Made by a program: the position numbers and the translations under genes
Shown here: positions 17,317 to 26,263 of the stretch, one piece after another
Numbering within the stretch: position 1 is the stretch's first letter
Layout of the letters: each line of letters opens with the position of its first letter
From: Sulfitobacter sp. JL08
Lineage (GTDB): Bacteria > Pseudomonadota > Alphaproteobacteria > Rhodobacterales > Rhodobacteraceae
Length of the DNA stretch: 64,000 nucleotides
Direction: 5' to 3'
NCBI RefSeq assembly: GCF_003352045.1
Contig: NZ_CP025815.1
Span: forward strand, 1,550,001-1,614,000
The notes under the pieces: model-generated
Database searches by the model: none
The model's input: only the letters and a program-made list of their open reading frames with translations
Told to the model about the DNA's origin: nothing

Positions 17317-18753
17317 CTACAGGATCGGCCCGATGGTCGCGATCACGTTATTCCAGATCCGGTTGTGATAGGACCAGTTCAGAACGTCACTCAGGCGCAC
17401 TTCGTCCGATTGCGACAGATAGTGGGACTGGCGGGTCATGATATCGGCGGTAATGGCACTGTCCTGTAGCAGAATGTTGTTTTCATAGTTCAGATCGAAA
17501 CTGCGCAGGTCCAGATTCGAAGATCCGATCAGGCTGATACCATCGTCCACCGTCAGGGTTTTGGCGTGCAGCAACCCGCCCTTGAATTCATGGATACGCG
17601 CGCCTGCGGCAAGCAGTTTCTTGTAATAACTTCGGCTGGCTGCCGCGACGATCCATGAATCGTTTTTTTCGGGAAAGATCAGGGTGACGCGCACACCGCG
17701 ATGGGCCGCGCTGCACAGGGCCTCGAAAACGGTGGCGTCCGGCACGAAATACGGGGTGGTGAGGGTAATGTGATCCCGCGCGCAATTGATCAGCGTTGCA
17801 AACAGTTGCGGCGTTGCACCCATGCGTTCTGTCGGGCCGTCCCCCATTGCCACGGCCGCAAACCCGTCAGCATGGGCAGTCGTGTCCCATGTAAAAATGT
17901 CGAAACTGGCATCTGTGGCCTGCATCCAGTCGCTTGCGAACAGCAACTGGTTCTGCGCCACGACCGGCCCCTGAAACCGCAGCATGATATCCACCCACGG
18001 CGCGTATTTCGGTTTGACCCGAAATTCGGGATCCGCACAGTTCTGGCTGCCGCAATATCCGATTGCGCCGTCAATCACCGTGATCTTGCGGTGGTTGCGC
18101 AGATCCAGCCGGCTTGTGATCATGGTGCGGAACACATTGCGAAAGGGCAGGGCGATGGCAAGGTGAACGCCTGCCTCTTTCATTTCGCGCCAAAGCGGCG
18201 AATGGATCATCGCACGCGAGCCCATGCCATCGGCAATCGCGCGGCAGGTGACACCCCGTTGCGCCGCGCGGATCAGGGCCTTGCCCATTTCGGTGCCGGT
18301 CTCGTCGTTCAGCCAGATGTAATACAGCACATGTACATGATCGCGCGCGCCATCAATGTCGGCGATCATGCGCCGTCGGGTGTGCGCGGCATCCTGCATC
18401 ACTTCGGCCGTGTTGCCCGCGACGGTCTGGAACCCGTTGATCGACGCCGCATAGTGAAAGGCCGGGCGGTAGGGCGATGCAATCGTGGTATTTGCGACGC
18501 TGTCCGTGCCGATGGCGCTGGATGCTTTTTTCCGGATCTGATCGAAAATGCGGGTGTGGCGCGTATCGGCGGTTTTGCCCAGATTGACCTCTCCGAACAG
18601 AAAATAGACGAGGGTGCCGACATAGGGCAGCAGCATCAGCACGATAAACCAAGCAAGGCGGGTGGTCGGCACCAGATCATCGCGCAGCAGAATGCGAATG
18701 GTAAACGCGGTCACAATCAGAAAATGCGCAAGGACCACAAAGGTAACGATCAT
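17317..18753 (-). CDS. cls: Cardiolipin synthase (phospholipase D superfamily)
   Basis: 478 aa, the usual length for ClsA-type enzymes that join two phosphatidylglycerols into cardiolipin in the inner membrane. Two N-terminal membrane helices (about 3-22 and 33-54) precede two PLD domains. HKD motif one is H221-K223-D228 (NHRKITVID) and motif two is H396-K398-D403 (LHAKTLTVDD), both intact. Its start overlaps the upstream EEP-hydrolase stop by 4 nt, so they form a two-gene operon convergent with the phosphate transporter. Confidence 0.92.
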   Translation of the reverse strand: MIVTFVVLAHFLIVTAFTIRILLRDDLVPTTRLAWFIVLMLLPYVGTLVYFLFGEVNLGKTADTRHTRIFDQIRKKASSAIGTDSVANTTIASPYRPAFHYAASINGFQTVAGNTAEVMQDAAHTRRRMIADIDGARDHVHVLYYIWLNDETGTEMGKALIRAAQRGVTCRAIADGMGSRAMIHSPLWREMKEAGVHLAIALPFRNVFRTMITSRLDLRNHRKITVIDGAIGYCGSQNCADPEFRVKPKYAPWVDIMLRFQGPVVAQNQLLFASDWMQATDASFDIFTWDTTAHADGFAAVAMGDGPTERMGATPQLFATLINCARDHITLTTPYFVPDATVFEALCSAAHRGVRVTLIFPEKNDSWIVAAASRSYYKKLLAAGARIHEFKGGLLHAKTLTVDDGISLIGSSNLDLRSFDLNYENNILLQDSAITADIMTRQSHYLSQSDEVRLSDVLNWSYHNRIWNNVIATIGPIL

Positions 18754-19475
18754 ACCGCAGCATCCGCCCGGGTTTGCCGTTCGATCTTTGTCAGATCGAT
18801 ATCAACATAGACCGGCAAATGATCCGACGCCCGGCGCGCCAGCGGCGACGTGTGCACACCCGCCGATACCGATTGCGTAAAGCTGTAAAATACAAACCGG
18901 TCCAATGCCGCGATGGGGCGCGCGCTGTGAAAACTGCGCCCCGGAATCACGACGTCGAAATCAGGGCCAAAACCTTCGAAAACACGCCCGTAGGTTTTCC
19001 ATTCGTTGAAATCGGCTGCCACGACCGTTGGCATCGGGCTGTCATGGATATGGGTGCGCAATGCCTTGACCTGTTTGGCGCGCATGCCGCCCGACAGCGC
19101 CAGATGTGTGCCGATGACGCGCAGTTCGCCTGCATCGGGATGGGTGAATGTTGCGGCAACGGCGCCGCGCGGTTCGATCGACGGCAGGATCAGACGCTGG
19201 GTCTGCGACAGCAGAAAGGGCGGGCGATACAGGATGGCGTTGCCGTGCCACCCGTGGCTGTCGACGCGCGTGGATACATCGGCGAATTCATAGCCGCATT
19301 CGCGGATCAACCGTTCGGCGGGCAATGTGCCTGCGCGCGAACCTGTGCGTTTGTCCGCCTCTTGCAGCACCACGACATCGGCGTCGATTTCGGAAAGAAC
19401 ATCAACAATCCGGTCGGGATCGCGACGCCAGTCCAGCCCCACGGATTTTCGGATATTGTAGCTGGCTATTCTCAT
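18750..19475 (-). CDS. Endonuclease/exonuclease/phosphatase-family hydrolase
   Basis: 241 aa from the ATG that begins MRIASYNIRK; a 30-residue in-frame extension upstream is possible but lacks family similarity. Metal and catalytic residues of the DNase I-like fold are present: N7, E39 (VVLQEAD), the His in GTHLAL, D and N in AADFNEW, and the C-terminal SDH (RRASDHLPV). Proteins of this type beside cardiolipin synthase are often phosphodiesterases of unknown target and may act on membrane lipid or nucleic acid. No signal peptide is seen. Confidence 0.85.
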   Translation of the reverse strand: MRIASYNIRKSVGLDWRRDPDRIVDVLSEIDADVVVLQEADKRTGSRAGTLPAERLIRECGYEFADVSTRVDSHGWHGNAILYRPPFLLSQTQRLILPSIEPRGAVAATFTHPDAGELRVIGTHLALSGGMRAKQVKALRTHIHDSPMPTVVAADFNEWKTYGRVFEGFGPDFDVVIPGRSFHSARPIAALDRFVFYSFTQSVSAGVHTSPLARRASDHLPVYVDIDLTKIERQTRADAAV

Positions 19476-19595
19476 TCCGGTCCAAATTTCCCTTTCTTCA
19501 AAGAAGCGGCCCCGCCTTGAAACTTCAAGAGGCAATGTGAATTTTTGCACGATGCGCCTGCGCAAACCATCTGTCCATTCCAGGGTCTATCGCGT

Positions 19596-20261
19596 ATGAA
19601 ACCCAGGATGAGAAACGCGCATTTTTCCAAGGACGGCGACGGGCTTGACCCCGCAAACCTGATCGTATGCCCCAGCTGCGACGCTGTCTTTACCGTGCAT
19701 GTTCCCGAAAAAGGCGAACGCTCGGTTTGTACGCGTTGTCACACGGTGCTGATCGCGCCGCGCAGGCGTGCCGGAATGCATATCATAACAGTTTCGCTGG
19801 CGGTTGTGATCCTGATTTTTGCGGCAGCGGTGTTTCCGTTCATGTCCATTGATGCAGCGGGCGCGCACAATCAGGTATCTATACTGGATGCCGCGCTGGC
19901 GTTTCAGGGCGGGCCGCTGTTTGTCGTGTCATTGCTGACGGCTGCGATGATCCTGTTCATTCCGATGATGCGGATGATGCTGGTGATCTATGTGCTGGCC
20001 CCGCTGGTGTTTGATCGTCCCCCGGCGCGCAATGCCAAGACCGCGTTTCAGGTGTCTGAACGGTTGCGACCCTGGTCAATGGCGGAAATTTTCGTGCTGG
20101 GATGTGCCGTATCGCTGATCAAGATCAGTGATATCGCTGATGTGGCGCTTGGCCCTGCCTTCTGGATGTTTGCAGTGCTGGTGGTTTTGGTCGTGGTGCA
20201 GGATACGTTTATGTGCAGGTGGTCGGTATGGAACGCGCTGGAACAGCCCCGGACATCGTAA
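19596..20261 (+). CDS. pqiA: PqiA-family membrane protein, first half
   Basis: 221 aa. An N-terminal zinc-ribbon-like pair of CxxC motifs (CPSC and CTRC) is followed by four membrane helices. Classical PqiA/YebS proteins contain two such modules in about 420 residues; here each module is a separate gene, and this one overlaps its partner by 34 nt. With PqiB and PqiC it should form an inner-membrane platform for lipid traffic across the envelope. The start was chosen at the ATG following AGGG; an earlier in-frame ATG would add 17 residues. Confidence 0.85.
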   Translation: MKPRMRNAHFSKDGDGLDPANLIVCPSCDAVFTVHVPEKGERSVCTRCHTVLIAPRRRAGMHIITVSLAVVILIFAAAVFPFMSIDAAGAHNQVSILDAALAFQGGPLFVVSLLTAAMILFIPMMRMMLVIYVLAPLVFDRPPARNAKTAFQVSERLRPWSMAEIFVLGCAVSLIKISDIADVALGPAFWMFAVLVVLVVVQDTFMCRWSVWNALEQPRTS

Positions 20262-20878
20262 CCGCCCGCGAACTGGGCGTAATCGGATGTCAGAACTGCA
20301 GCCATGTCTGGCGCGCGGGCACCCGTGACTGCGCCCGCTGCGGTGCGCCGTTAACGGCCCGCGATCCGATGTCGTTGCAACGGGTGTGGGCGTGGTGGCT
20401 GATCGGGCTGATCTGCTATATTCCGGCAAACATGTTTCCCATGTTAAGCACCCGAACCCTGTTTCTGACCAGCGAAGACACGATTGTCGGCGGGGCGGTC
20501 ACGTTGTTCGAACACGGATCATACGGTATTTCGCTAGTCATCATTGTGGCCAGCGTCGTTATTCCGATCGGCAAGTTTCTGGCCATCGCCTTTCTGGCAA
20601 CCAGCGTGCAGCGACGATCACTGGTGCCTCAACCGCAGCGCCACGCCTTGTATGAAATTGTCGAATACATCGGGCGTTGGTCGATGATCGACGTGTTTGT
20701 CGTTGCCATTCTGTCGTCGCTGGTTCAATTGAATACGCTGGCATCCGTCACACCGGGACCAGCCAGCCTATTTTTTGCCTTGTCGGTGATTTTCACGATG
20801 CTGTCGGCACAAAGCTTTGATTCCCGTCTGATCTGGGATCTTGAACCGGACGCGCAGAAAGGATCTGGTCCTAAATGA
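20228..20878 (+). CDS. pqiA: PqiA-family membrane protein, second half
   Basis: 216 aa. It repeats the module of the preceding gene: zinc-ribbon cysteines CQNC and CARC in the first 40 residues, then four helices. The start at MERAGT is favoured by AGGTGG five bases upstream; an ATG 15 nt earlier is possible. The start lies within the end of the first pqiA half and the stop overlaps the pqiB start (ATGA), so all are translationally coupled. Confidence 0.85.
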   Translation: MERAGTAPDIVTARELGVIGCQNCSHVWRAGTRDCARCGAPLTARDPMSLQRVWAWWLIGLICYIPANMFPMLSTRTLFLTSEDTIVGGAVTLFEHGSYGISLVIIVASVVIPIGKFLAIAFLATSVQRRSLVPQPQRHALYEIVEYIGRWSMIDVFVVAILSSLVQLNTLASVTPGPASLFFALSVIFTMLSAQSFDSRLIWDLEPDAQKGSGPK

Positions 20879-22959
20879 CCCAAATGCCGCCAGAACCCTT
20901 GACCGAACCGGCCCGGCGCGCGTTGTGGCAACGCGCCTCGATTGTGTGGATATTGCCGTTTCTGGCGCTGCTCATCGCGTTGGGGGTGGCATGGCAAACC
21001 TACGTGGATCGCGGCCCTCTGATCGAGATCGAATTTGAAAGCGGTGCCGGGGTGACGGCGGGCACCACCGAATTACGCTATCGCGATGTGACGGTCGGTG
21101 TCGTCGAAAAGGTGCGCTTTTCCGACGGGCTGGGCGCGGTCGTGTTCTCTGTCCGGCTGGACAAGGATATTGCCCCGTTTGTCGATGCCGGATCACAGTT
21201 CTGGGTGGTGCGCCCCGAAGTGACGGCGCGCGGCGTGACAGGACTGGACACAGTGCTAAGCGGTGTTTTCATCGAAGGGTCATGGGACAGCACGATAAAC
21301 ACGCCGCAAACGCAGTTTCGCGGCCTGAACGAAACACCCCTGATCCGCCCGGGCGAGGTTGGGTTACAGATCGCCCTGCGCACAACGGCCAACAGCAGCC
21401 TGACAGACAACGCCCCAATCCTGTATCGCGGCATCGAAGTGGGCCGTGTGGGGCGTGCGCGCGTGTCACCGCGCAGCGGCTTGGCCGTGGCCGAAGCGAT
21501 CATTTATGAACCGCACCACCTTTTGATCACCGATGCAACGCGGTTCTGGGATGCATCAGGCTTTGATCTGTCACTGTCGACGAGCGGCGCGGAAATCAAC
21601 TTTTCCTCGCTTGCGTCACTGGTGTCGGGCGGGATCACATTTGATACCATCGTGTCAGGCGGCGAAACGGTGCAGGATGGCGCGGTGTTTCAGGTCTATG
21701 CAGAAGAGTCGGACGCAAGAGAAAGCATCTTCAATGCGGGCGAGGTTGACGCGCTTTTGCTGACAGTGGTGTTTCGCGACAATGTCGCGGGCCTGACCGT
21801 CGGATCACCTGTTGAACTGCAAGGCATCCGGATCGGTGAGGTCAGCAGCCTTGCCGGCACCGTCAGTCGCGATGAAACGGGAAGACGCGAGGTTCAATTG
21901 AACGCCACGCTGTCGATCCAGCCTGCCAAACTGGGCCTGCCCGGCGATGCGGATGCGCGTGCCGCGCTGGCGTTCCTGCAGGAACAGGTGCGGTCCGGTT
22001 TGCGCACGCGTCTGGCCAGCGCCAGTCTTTTGACAGGCGGGTTGAAGGTGGAACTGGTTGCGCTTGATGACATGCCCGAGGCGCGGATCGACACCACGGC
22101 CGAACCGTTTCCGGTCCTGCCCAGTGTCGAAGGCAACCTGTCGGATGTTGCCGCCACTGCCGAAGGCGTCCTGACCCGGATCAACAACCTGCCGATCGAA
22201 GAATTGCTGGCCAGTGCCATTGATTTTCTGGATGCCACCAAAGGGTTGATCGCCAACGAAGACCTGCAGGGCGCGCCCGCCGAATTGCGCGCGCTGTTGG
22301 GGGATGCGCGTAGTTTTGTCGGGTCGGACGCAATGCAACAGGTGCCGGTGCAATTGTCCGCCACACTGGAACGTCTTGAAACCCTGATGGCGCAGATCGA
22401 AGCGCAAGAAACGGTCGAGCGGTTGCTGGCGGCTGTTGATGCAGCCGCGGCCGCCGCTGGCAGCGTGGAAACCGCCGTGGCCGGTGCGCCCGCCCTGATG
22501 TCACGGATCGAGGCTGTCGCCGCCAAGGCCGAGAACCTCAAGCTGGAAGAACTGGTCAGCGAGGTGACAGACCTTGTTGATGCGGCCGAGGCGCTGATCG
22601 GATCCGAAGACACCGCCGGCTTGCCTGCTGCGCTGACGGCCGCCCTTGTCGAGGTCGAGGCAACATTGGCCGAATTGCGCGAAGGCGGCGCGATCGACAA
22701 TGCCAACAAGGCTCTGGCCTCGGCGCAGGCGGCGGCGGATGCGGTGGCCGTTTCGGTACAGGATCTGCCGGCGATGATGGATCGCATGTCGCAAGTGCTG
22801 ACGCAGTTGAGCACGACACTGGCGGATTACGATGAAAACTCGGCGCTGAACCGCGATGCCCGCGCCGCCCTGCGCGAGATCAATTCAGCCGCCAAGGCGT
22901 TTGAATCCCTTGCCCGTACCATTGAACGCAACCCCAATTCGCTTTTGATAGGACGCTGA
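20875..22959 (+). CDS. pqiB: PqiB-family MCE protein
   Basis: 694 aa. One N-terminal membrane anchor (about residues 22-42) is followed by three MCE/MlaD repeats (about 46-140, 160-270 and 285-400). Then comes a long Ala/Leu/Glu-rich helical region of nearly 300 residues, predicted as coiled coil. In PqiB the MCE rings stack and the helical part forms a needle-like channel towards the outer membrane. The repeat count and domain order match PqiB, not the seven-repeat YebT. It is the core of the lipid conduit. Confidence 0.9.
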   Translation: MTQMPPEPLTEPARRALWQRASIVWILPFLALLIALGVAWQTYVDRGPLIEIEFESGAGVTAGTTELRYRDVTVGVVEKVRFSDGLGAVVFSVRLDKDIAPFVDAGSQFWVVRPEVTARGVTGLDTVLSGVFIEGSWDSTINTPQTQFRGLNETPLIRPGEVGLQIALRTTANSSLTDNAPILYRGIEVGRVGRARVSPRSGLAVAEAIIYEPHHLLITDATRFWDASGFDLSLSTSGAEINFSSLASLVSGGITFDTIVSGGETVQDGAVFQVYAEESDARESIFNAGEVDALLLTVVFRDNVAGLTVGSPVELQGIRIGEVSSLAGTVSRDETGRREVQLNATLSIQPAKLGLPGDADARAALAFLQEQVRSGLRTRLASASLLTGGLKVELVALDDMPEARIDTTAEPFPVLPSVEGNLSDVAATAEGVLTRINNLPIEELLASAIDFLDATKGLIANEDLQGAPAELRALLGDARSFVGSDAMQQVPVQLSATLERLETLMAQIEAQETVERLLAAVDAAAAAAGSVETAVAGAPALMSRIEAVAAKAENLKLEELVSEVTDLVDAAEALIGSEDTAGLPAALTAALVEVEATLAELREGGAIDNANKALASAQAAADAVAVSVQDLPAMMDRMSQVLTQLSTTLADYDENSALNRDARAALREINSAAKAFESLARTIERNPNSLLIGR

Positions 22960-22962
22960 TCC

Positions 22963-23523
22963 ATGATGTTTAGAACACTTGCCGCGGCCCTTTGTGTTGC
23001 TACCGTCCTGTCGGCCTGTTCGACACCCACAACCTTTGTTCAGGTTCCGCCCGCACCGGTGACCGAACGTGTAAACATTGCGTTCCGCTCGGTCGAGGTG
23101 CGCGCGGTGTCCCTGCCAACCTATGCCGCATCAGAAGAAATTTACGGGCAGGGTGCGGATGGCGTGCTGGCCAGTGCAACAAGCGCGCGTTGGGCTGACG
23201 TGCCCGAACGCGCCATCACGCTGGGACTTAGCCGCAATCTGGCGGAACTGACCGGTGCGCGGGTGGCACCGGAACCATGGCCCTTTGATGCACGCCCCGC
23301 CGCAACGGTGGATGTGCGGTTCGAAGATCTGCTGGCCGGCGCAAACGGCGTGTTTCGCACCTCGGGGCAGTATTTTGTCTCTTCCGAAAGCGGGCGCGAA
23401 CGCTCTGGCCTGTTCCGTCTGGACGTTCCTTATGATGTTGCGGCAGGGCCGGATGCCATCGCGCAGGCGCGCGCGCGTGTAATCCTTGATCTGGCGACCC
23501 TGATCGCGCGCAAGGCACTTTAA
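22963..23523 (+). CDS. pqiC: PqiC-type outer-membrane lipoprotein
   Basis: 186 aa with a lipoprotein signal peptide; the lipobox is LSAC with C19 as the lipidated residue. The mature part resembles the ABC-type transport auxiliary lipoprotein family (DUF330/YmbA). It starts 3 nt after pqiB and completes the Pqi set by receiving the PqiB needle at the outer membrane. Its stop codon overlaps the stop of the convergent racemase gene by 4 nt, leaving no room for a terminator between them. Confidence 0.87.
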   Translation: MMFRTLAAALCVATVLSACSTPTTFVQVPPAPVTERVNIAFRSVEVRAVSLPTYAASEEIYGQGADGVLASATSARWADVPERAITLGLSRNLAELTGARVAPEPWPFDARPAATVDVRFEDLLAGANGVFRTSGQYFVSSESGRERSGLFRLDVPYDVAAGPDAIAQARARVILDLATLIARKAL

Positions 23524-24263
23524 CGCGGGCGCGCATCCGTAAGGTTCAGCGGAAAGCTGCGCGGGATCAGGCCGGCCTGAAACCAGCAGGCAAAACTGTA
23601 GATCGAATAGACCGGCAGGCCCGTCAGGCGGCGGATGTCATCGGCGTAGGGCACCATGTTGGTGCATTCCAGCACAATGGCCCCCAGATCGGGGTGCGCC
23701 CCTGTCAGGTTCAACGCCGCCGTACACAGGTCTTCGCGGCACTGGGCGAAATCCATTTCCGGCAAATCCCGTAAAATGGCGCGCGCGAATTGTGTGTCGG
23801 GGGCGGTTCCCATCACCGGCGTGTCGGGTGCGACATTGGCTGCCTTCAGATGGGCCGGTGTCAGCGTGTCGGGTGAAATCGTCAGGATGCCGACGCGTTT
23901 TCCGGGGGGTAGGGTGGCCGCCACCATGGGCACCTGCATCAGCGATGATGTGGCCACGGGAACGTCCAGCGCCGCAGACAGTTCGCTCTGAAGCAGTGAC
24001 AGAAACCCGCAGGTCGTCGTGATCCCGTCGCAGCCGCTGTCCACCAGTTCGCGCCCCGCAACGATGAACCGGTCCAAGAGGGCGCCGGGGTCTTTCAGAA
24101 CGACGTTTTCAGGGCTGGCATCGCGCACGATGCGATACTGCACCGGAAACGGCCATGTCTGTGCGTTGCCCGTATCGCCCGGAATTCGGGGAAAACGGGT
24201 GTCGAGCATCAGGATACCCAGACTGGCCCCGTAAATGGTTTTGCCGCCTAAAAATGTTGTCAT
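23520..24263 (-). CDS. Aspartate/glutamate racemase-superfamily protein
   Basis: 247 aa cytoplasmic enzyme of the Asp/Glu/hydantoin racemase superfamily. The two catalytic cysteines of the pseudo-symmetric halves are visible in ITTTCGFLS (first half) and VLECTNMVPY (second half). It is co-directional with the winged-helix regulator upstream, and both diverge from a DadA-like oxidase, a TRAP transporter and 5-oxoprolinase genes. That context suggests racemisation of an amino acid, hydantoin or lactam imported by the TRAP system. The exact substrate is not readable; isomerases such as AroM- or maleate-isomerase-like members are alternatives. Confidence 0.8.
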   Translation of the reverse strand: MTTFLGGKTIYGASLGILMLDTRFPRIPGDTGNAQTWPFPVQYRIVRDASPENVVLKDPGALLDRFIVAGRELVDSGCDGITTTCGFLSLLQSELSAALDVPVATSSLMQVPMVAATLPPGKRVGILTISPDTLTPAHLKAANVAPDTPVMGTAPDTQFARAILRDLPEMDFAQCREDLCTAALNLTGAHPDLGAIVLECTNMVPYADDIRRLTGLPVYSIYSFACWFQAGLIPRSFPLNLTDARPR

Positions 24264-24354
24264 CCGGTTCAGCCTTTCGTGCCCGATGGTGCGCCGCGCA
24301 TGGAAAACCGGAACCGGCGAAATATCAACTGTTCATGTTGTGGGGCTGGGTGGC

Positions 24355-24870
24355 CTAATAGGCGGTCGCCGCCCGTGATGCCTGATCGTATTGCCCTGAC
24401 ATCAGGCGCAAAAGGGCCGACAGATCGCTGACGCGGTCGGGGTCCACGCCCAGATCGCCAAGCGCGCGCAGCAACAGCGCCTCGCGGATTTCGCGGTACC
24501 GGTCACAGGCGGCACGGCCGGTTTCTGTCGGCATTACCGATTTTTCCTTGCCCTTGCGCACATCCTGAACCAGCCCCGCCTTGATCAGCTTTTTCAAGGC
24601 ATAGTTCACGGTATGGGTGTCTTCGATGTTCAGCACGTGGCAGATATCGGCCAGTTTCTTGGCGCGGTCGCGGTGGCGGATCGTGTGCAGCACCAGAACC
24701 TCAAGCGCGGAAAGATCCGGATACCCCGCGGCGGACATGGCGCGCACAACCCACCGGTTGAACGCATTACCCGCAAGGATCAGGCCGAATTCGAATTCCG
24801 ACAGTTCGGGAAAGGCACCTGTGGCCAGGTGCGCAGACGAAACAATGGGTCCAAGGGTATGATCAGTCAT
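24355..24870 (-). CDS. Winged-helix (MarR-like) regulator of the DadA/TRAP/Pxp island
   Basis: 171 aa with a central winged helix-turn-helix (about residues 50-120, including LADICHVLNIEDTHTVNYALKK) flanked by helices for dimerisation, as in MarR proteins. It faces the dadA-like gene across 102 bp that contain a perfect 17-bp palindrome, and it precedes the racemase gene on its own strand. It probably represses both arms until the imported compound or a product appears. Confidence 0.85.
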   Translation of the reverse strand: MTDHTLGPIVSSAHLATGAFPELSEFEFGLILAGNAFNRWVVRAMSAAGYPDLSALEVLVLHTIRHRDRAKKLADICHVLNIEDTHTVNYALKKLIKAGLVQDVRKGKEKSVMPTETGRAACDRYREIREALLLRALGDLGVDPDRVSDLSALLRLMSGQYDQASRAATAY

Positions 24871-24898
24871 GTCTTATAATCCAACTTGTCGATAAATT

Positions 24899-24915
24899 GT
24901 CAACAAATTGTTGAC
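24899..24915 (+). promoter_or_regulatory. Perfect palindromic operator between the regulator and the dadA-like gene
   Basis: GTCAACAA and TTGTTGAC are exact reverse complements around a single central A. The site lies 28 bp from the regulator start and 57 bp from the DadA start, over possible -35 elements for both directions (TTGACT on the plus strand). This is the expected place and shape for a dimeric MarR-type repressor site. Binding is inferred. Confidence 0.7.
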
Positions 24916-24972
24916 TTGTGATCGAATCCGGTCAGTGTAGGGGCACGATCGGCATTGCGGGGGGCAATTCCA

Positions 24973-26214
24973 GTGACGGAACACGTGATCATCATCGGGG
25001 CAGGCATCGTTGGCGTTTCAACCGCCATCTGGTTGCGCCGGTATGATGTGAACGTCACTTTGGTGGATCGCGCCGCCCCGGGGCAGGGCACATCCTATGG
25101 CAATGCAGGTGTATTGGCGGCCTGTTCCATGGTGCCCGTCACCGCACCCGGCCTGATCGGCAAGGCACCTGGATTGTTGATGAACCCAGAATTTCCGCTG
25201 TTCCTGCGCTGGGGATATCTGCCCAGACTGATGCCGTGGTTGCGCAAGTACATGGCGCACGCCAATGACGCAGACACAAGACGCATCGCTGCCGGACTGA
25301 CCCCGATTGTCGCGGACACCGTTGACCAGCACAAGGCGCTGGCGCAGGGAACGCTGGCAAAAGACTGGATAACCGACAGCGATTACAATTTCGCCTATGC
25401 CGACAAGGCCGCGTTTGAGGCCGACAGCTACACTTGGGCCTTGCGCGCCCGGGCGGGCTTTGAACCGGTTCTGATCACAGGGCGCGACGTGCAGGAATAT
25501 GATCCGAACCTGTCGCCCGACATCACCTGCCTTGCCTTGATGAAAGACCACGGCTTCATCCGCGATCCCGGCGGCTATGTGGCGGCGCTGGCGCAGGCAT
25601 TTACCGATATGGGCGGGCAGGTCCGGCAGGCCGACGTTCTGGATTTCGAATTCGAAGACGGACGGATTTCGGCCGTGCTGACGGATCAGGGGGCGATGCC
25701 CTGTGACCGGGCGGTGCTGGCCTCGGGCGTCTGGTCAAAACCGCTGATGGCCAAGCTTGGCCTGAATATCCCGCTGGAAACCGAACGCGGCTATCACATT
25801 GTTTACGAGGGCGCGAATGGTGGCCCCCGGGCGCCGACGATGGTGGCCAGCGGAAAATTCGTCGCCACCCCGATGGCTGCGGGTTTGCGCTGTGCCGGAA
25901 TTGTTGAATTCGGCGGACTGAAGGCCGGCCCGTCCAAGGCACCGCTGGCCCTGCTGCGTCGTCAGGTGGCGCGCATCTTTCCCAACCTGACAGCCACTTC
26001 AGAAGTGGAATGGCTGGGCCACCGGCCAGCCCCCAGCGACAGCCTGCCCCTGATCGGCGAAATCGGCACCAAAGGCGTTTATACCGCCTTTGGCCACCAT
26101 CACATCGGTTTGACCGGGGGGCCAAAAACCGGGCGTCTGGTGGCCGATATCCTGACAGGGCGTAGCCCCAACATTGACTTGCAACCCTACGCGCCGCAAA
26201 GATTTGACGCATAA
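24973..26214 (+). CDS. FAD-dependent D-amino-acid dehydrogenase-like oxidoreductase (DadA family)
   Basis: 413 aa from a GTG start preceded by GGGGG; an in-frame TTG 18 nt upstream is less likely. The dinucleotide-binding motif IIIGAGIVGVS opens the protein and a DAO-fold substrate domain follows. The C-terminal YTAFGHHHIGLTGGP segment is typical of DadA and D-hydroxyproline dehydrogenases. It would oxidise a D-amino or cyclic imino acid and pass electrons to the membrane chain. It heads the rightward operon of the island, so its substrate is probably what the TRAP system imports or what the racemase makes. Confidence 0.85.
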   Translation: MTEHVIIIGAGIVGVSTAIWLRRYDVNVTLVDRAAPGQGTSYGNAGVLAACSMVPVTAPGLIGKAPGLLMNPEFPLFLRWGYLPRLMPWLRKYMAHANDADTRRIAAGLTPIVADTVDQHKALAQGTLAKDWITDSDYNFAYADKAAFEADSYTWALRARAGFEPVLITGRDVQEYDPNLSPDITCLALMKDHGFIRDPGGYVAALAQAFTDMGGQVRQADVLDFEFEDGRISAVLTDQGAMPCDRAVLASGVWSKPLMAKLGLNIPLETERGYHIVYEGANGGPRAPTMVASGKFVATPMAAGLRCAGIVEFGGLKAGPSKAPLALLRRQVARIFPNLTATSEVEWLGHRPAPSDSLPLIGEIGTKGVYTAFGHHHIGLTGGPKTGRLVADILTGRSPNIDLQPYAPQRFDA

Positions 26215-26263
26215 CAAGACCGAGAAAACCCGAAAAACCAACACCCAAAGGGAGAACGACCAA

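Noticed and set aside
22381-22920. Ala/Glu-rich repetitive sequence in the 3' part of pqiB as a possible DNA repeat
   Set aside because: The repetition is at the level of helical heptads in the protein; no DNA unit recurs exactly.
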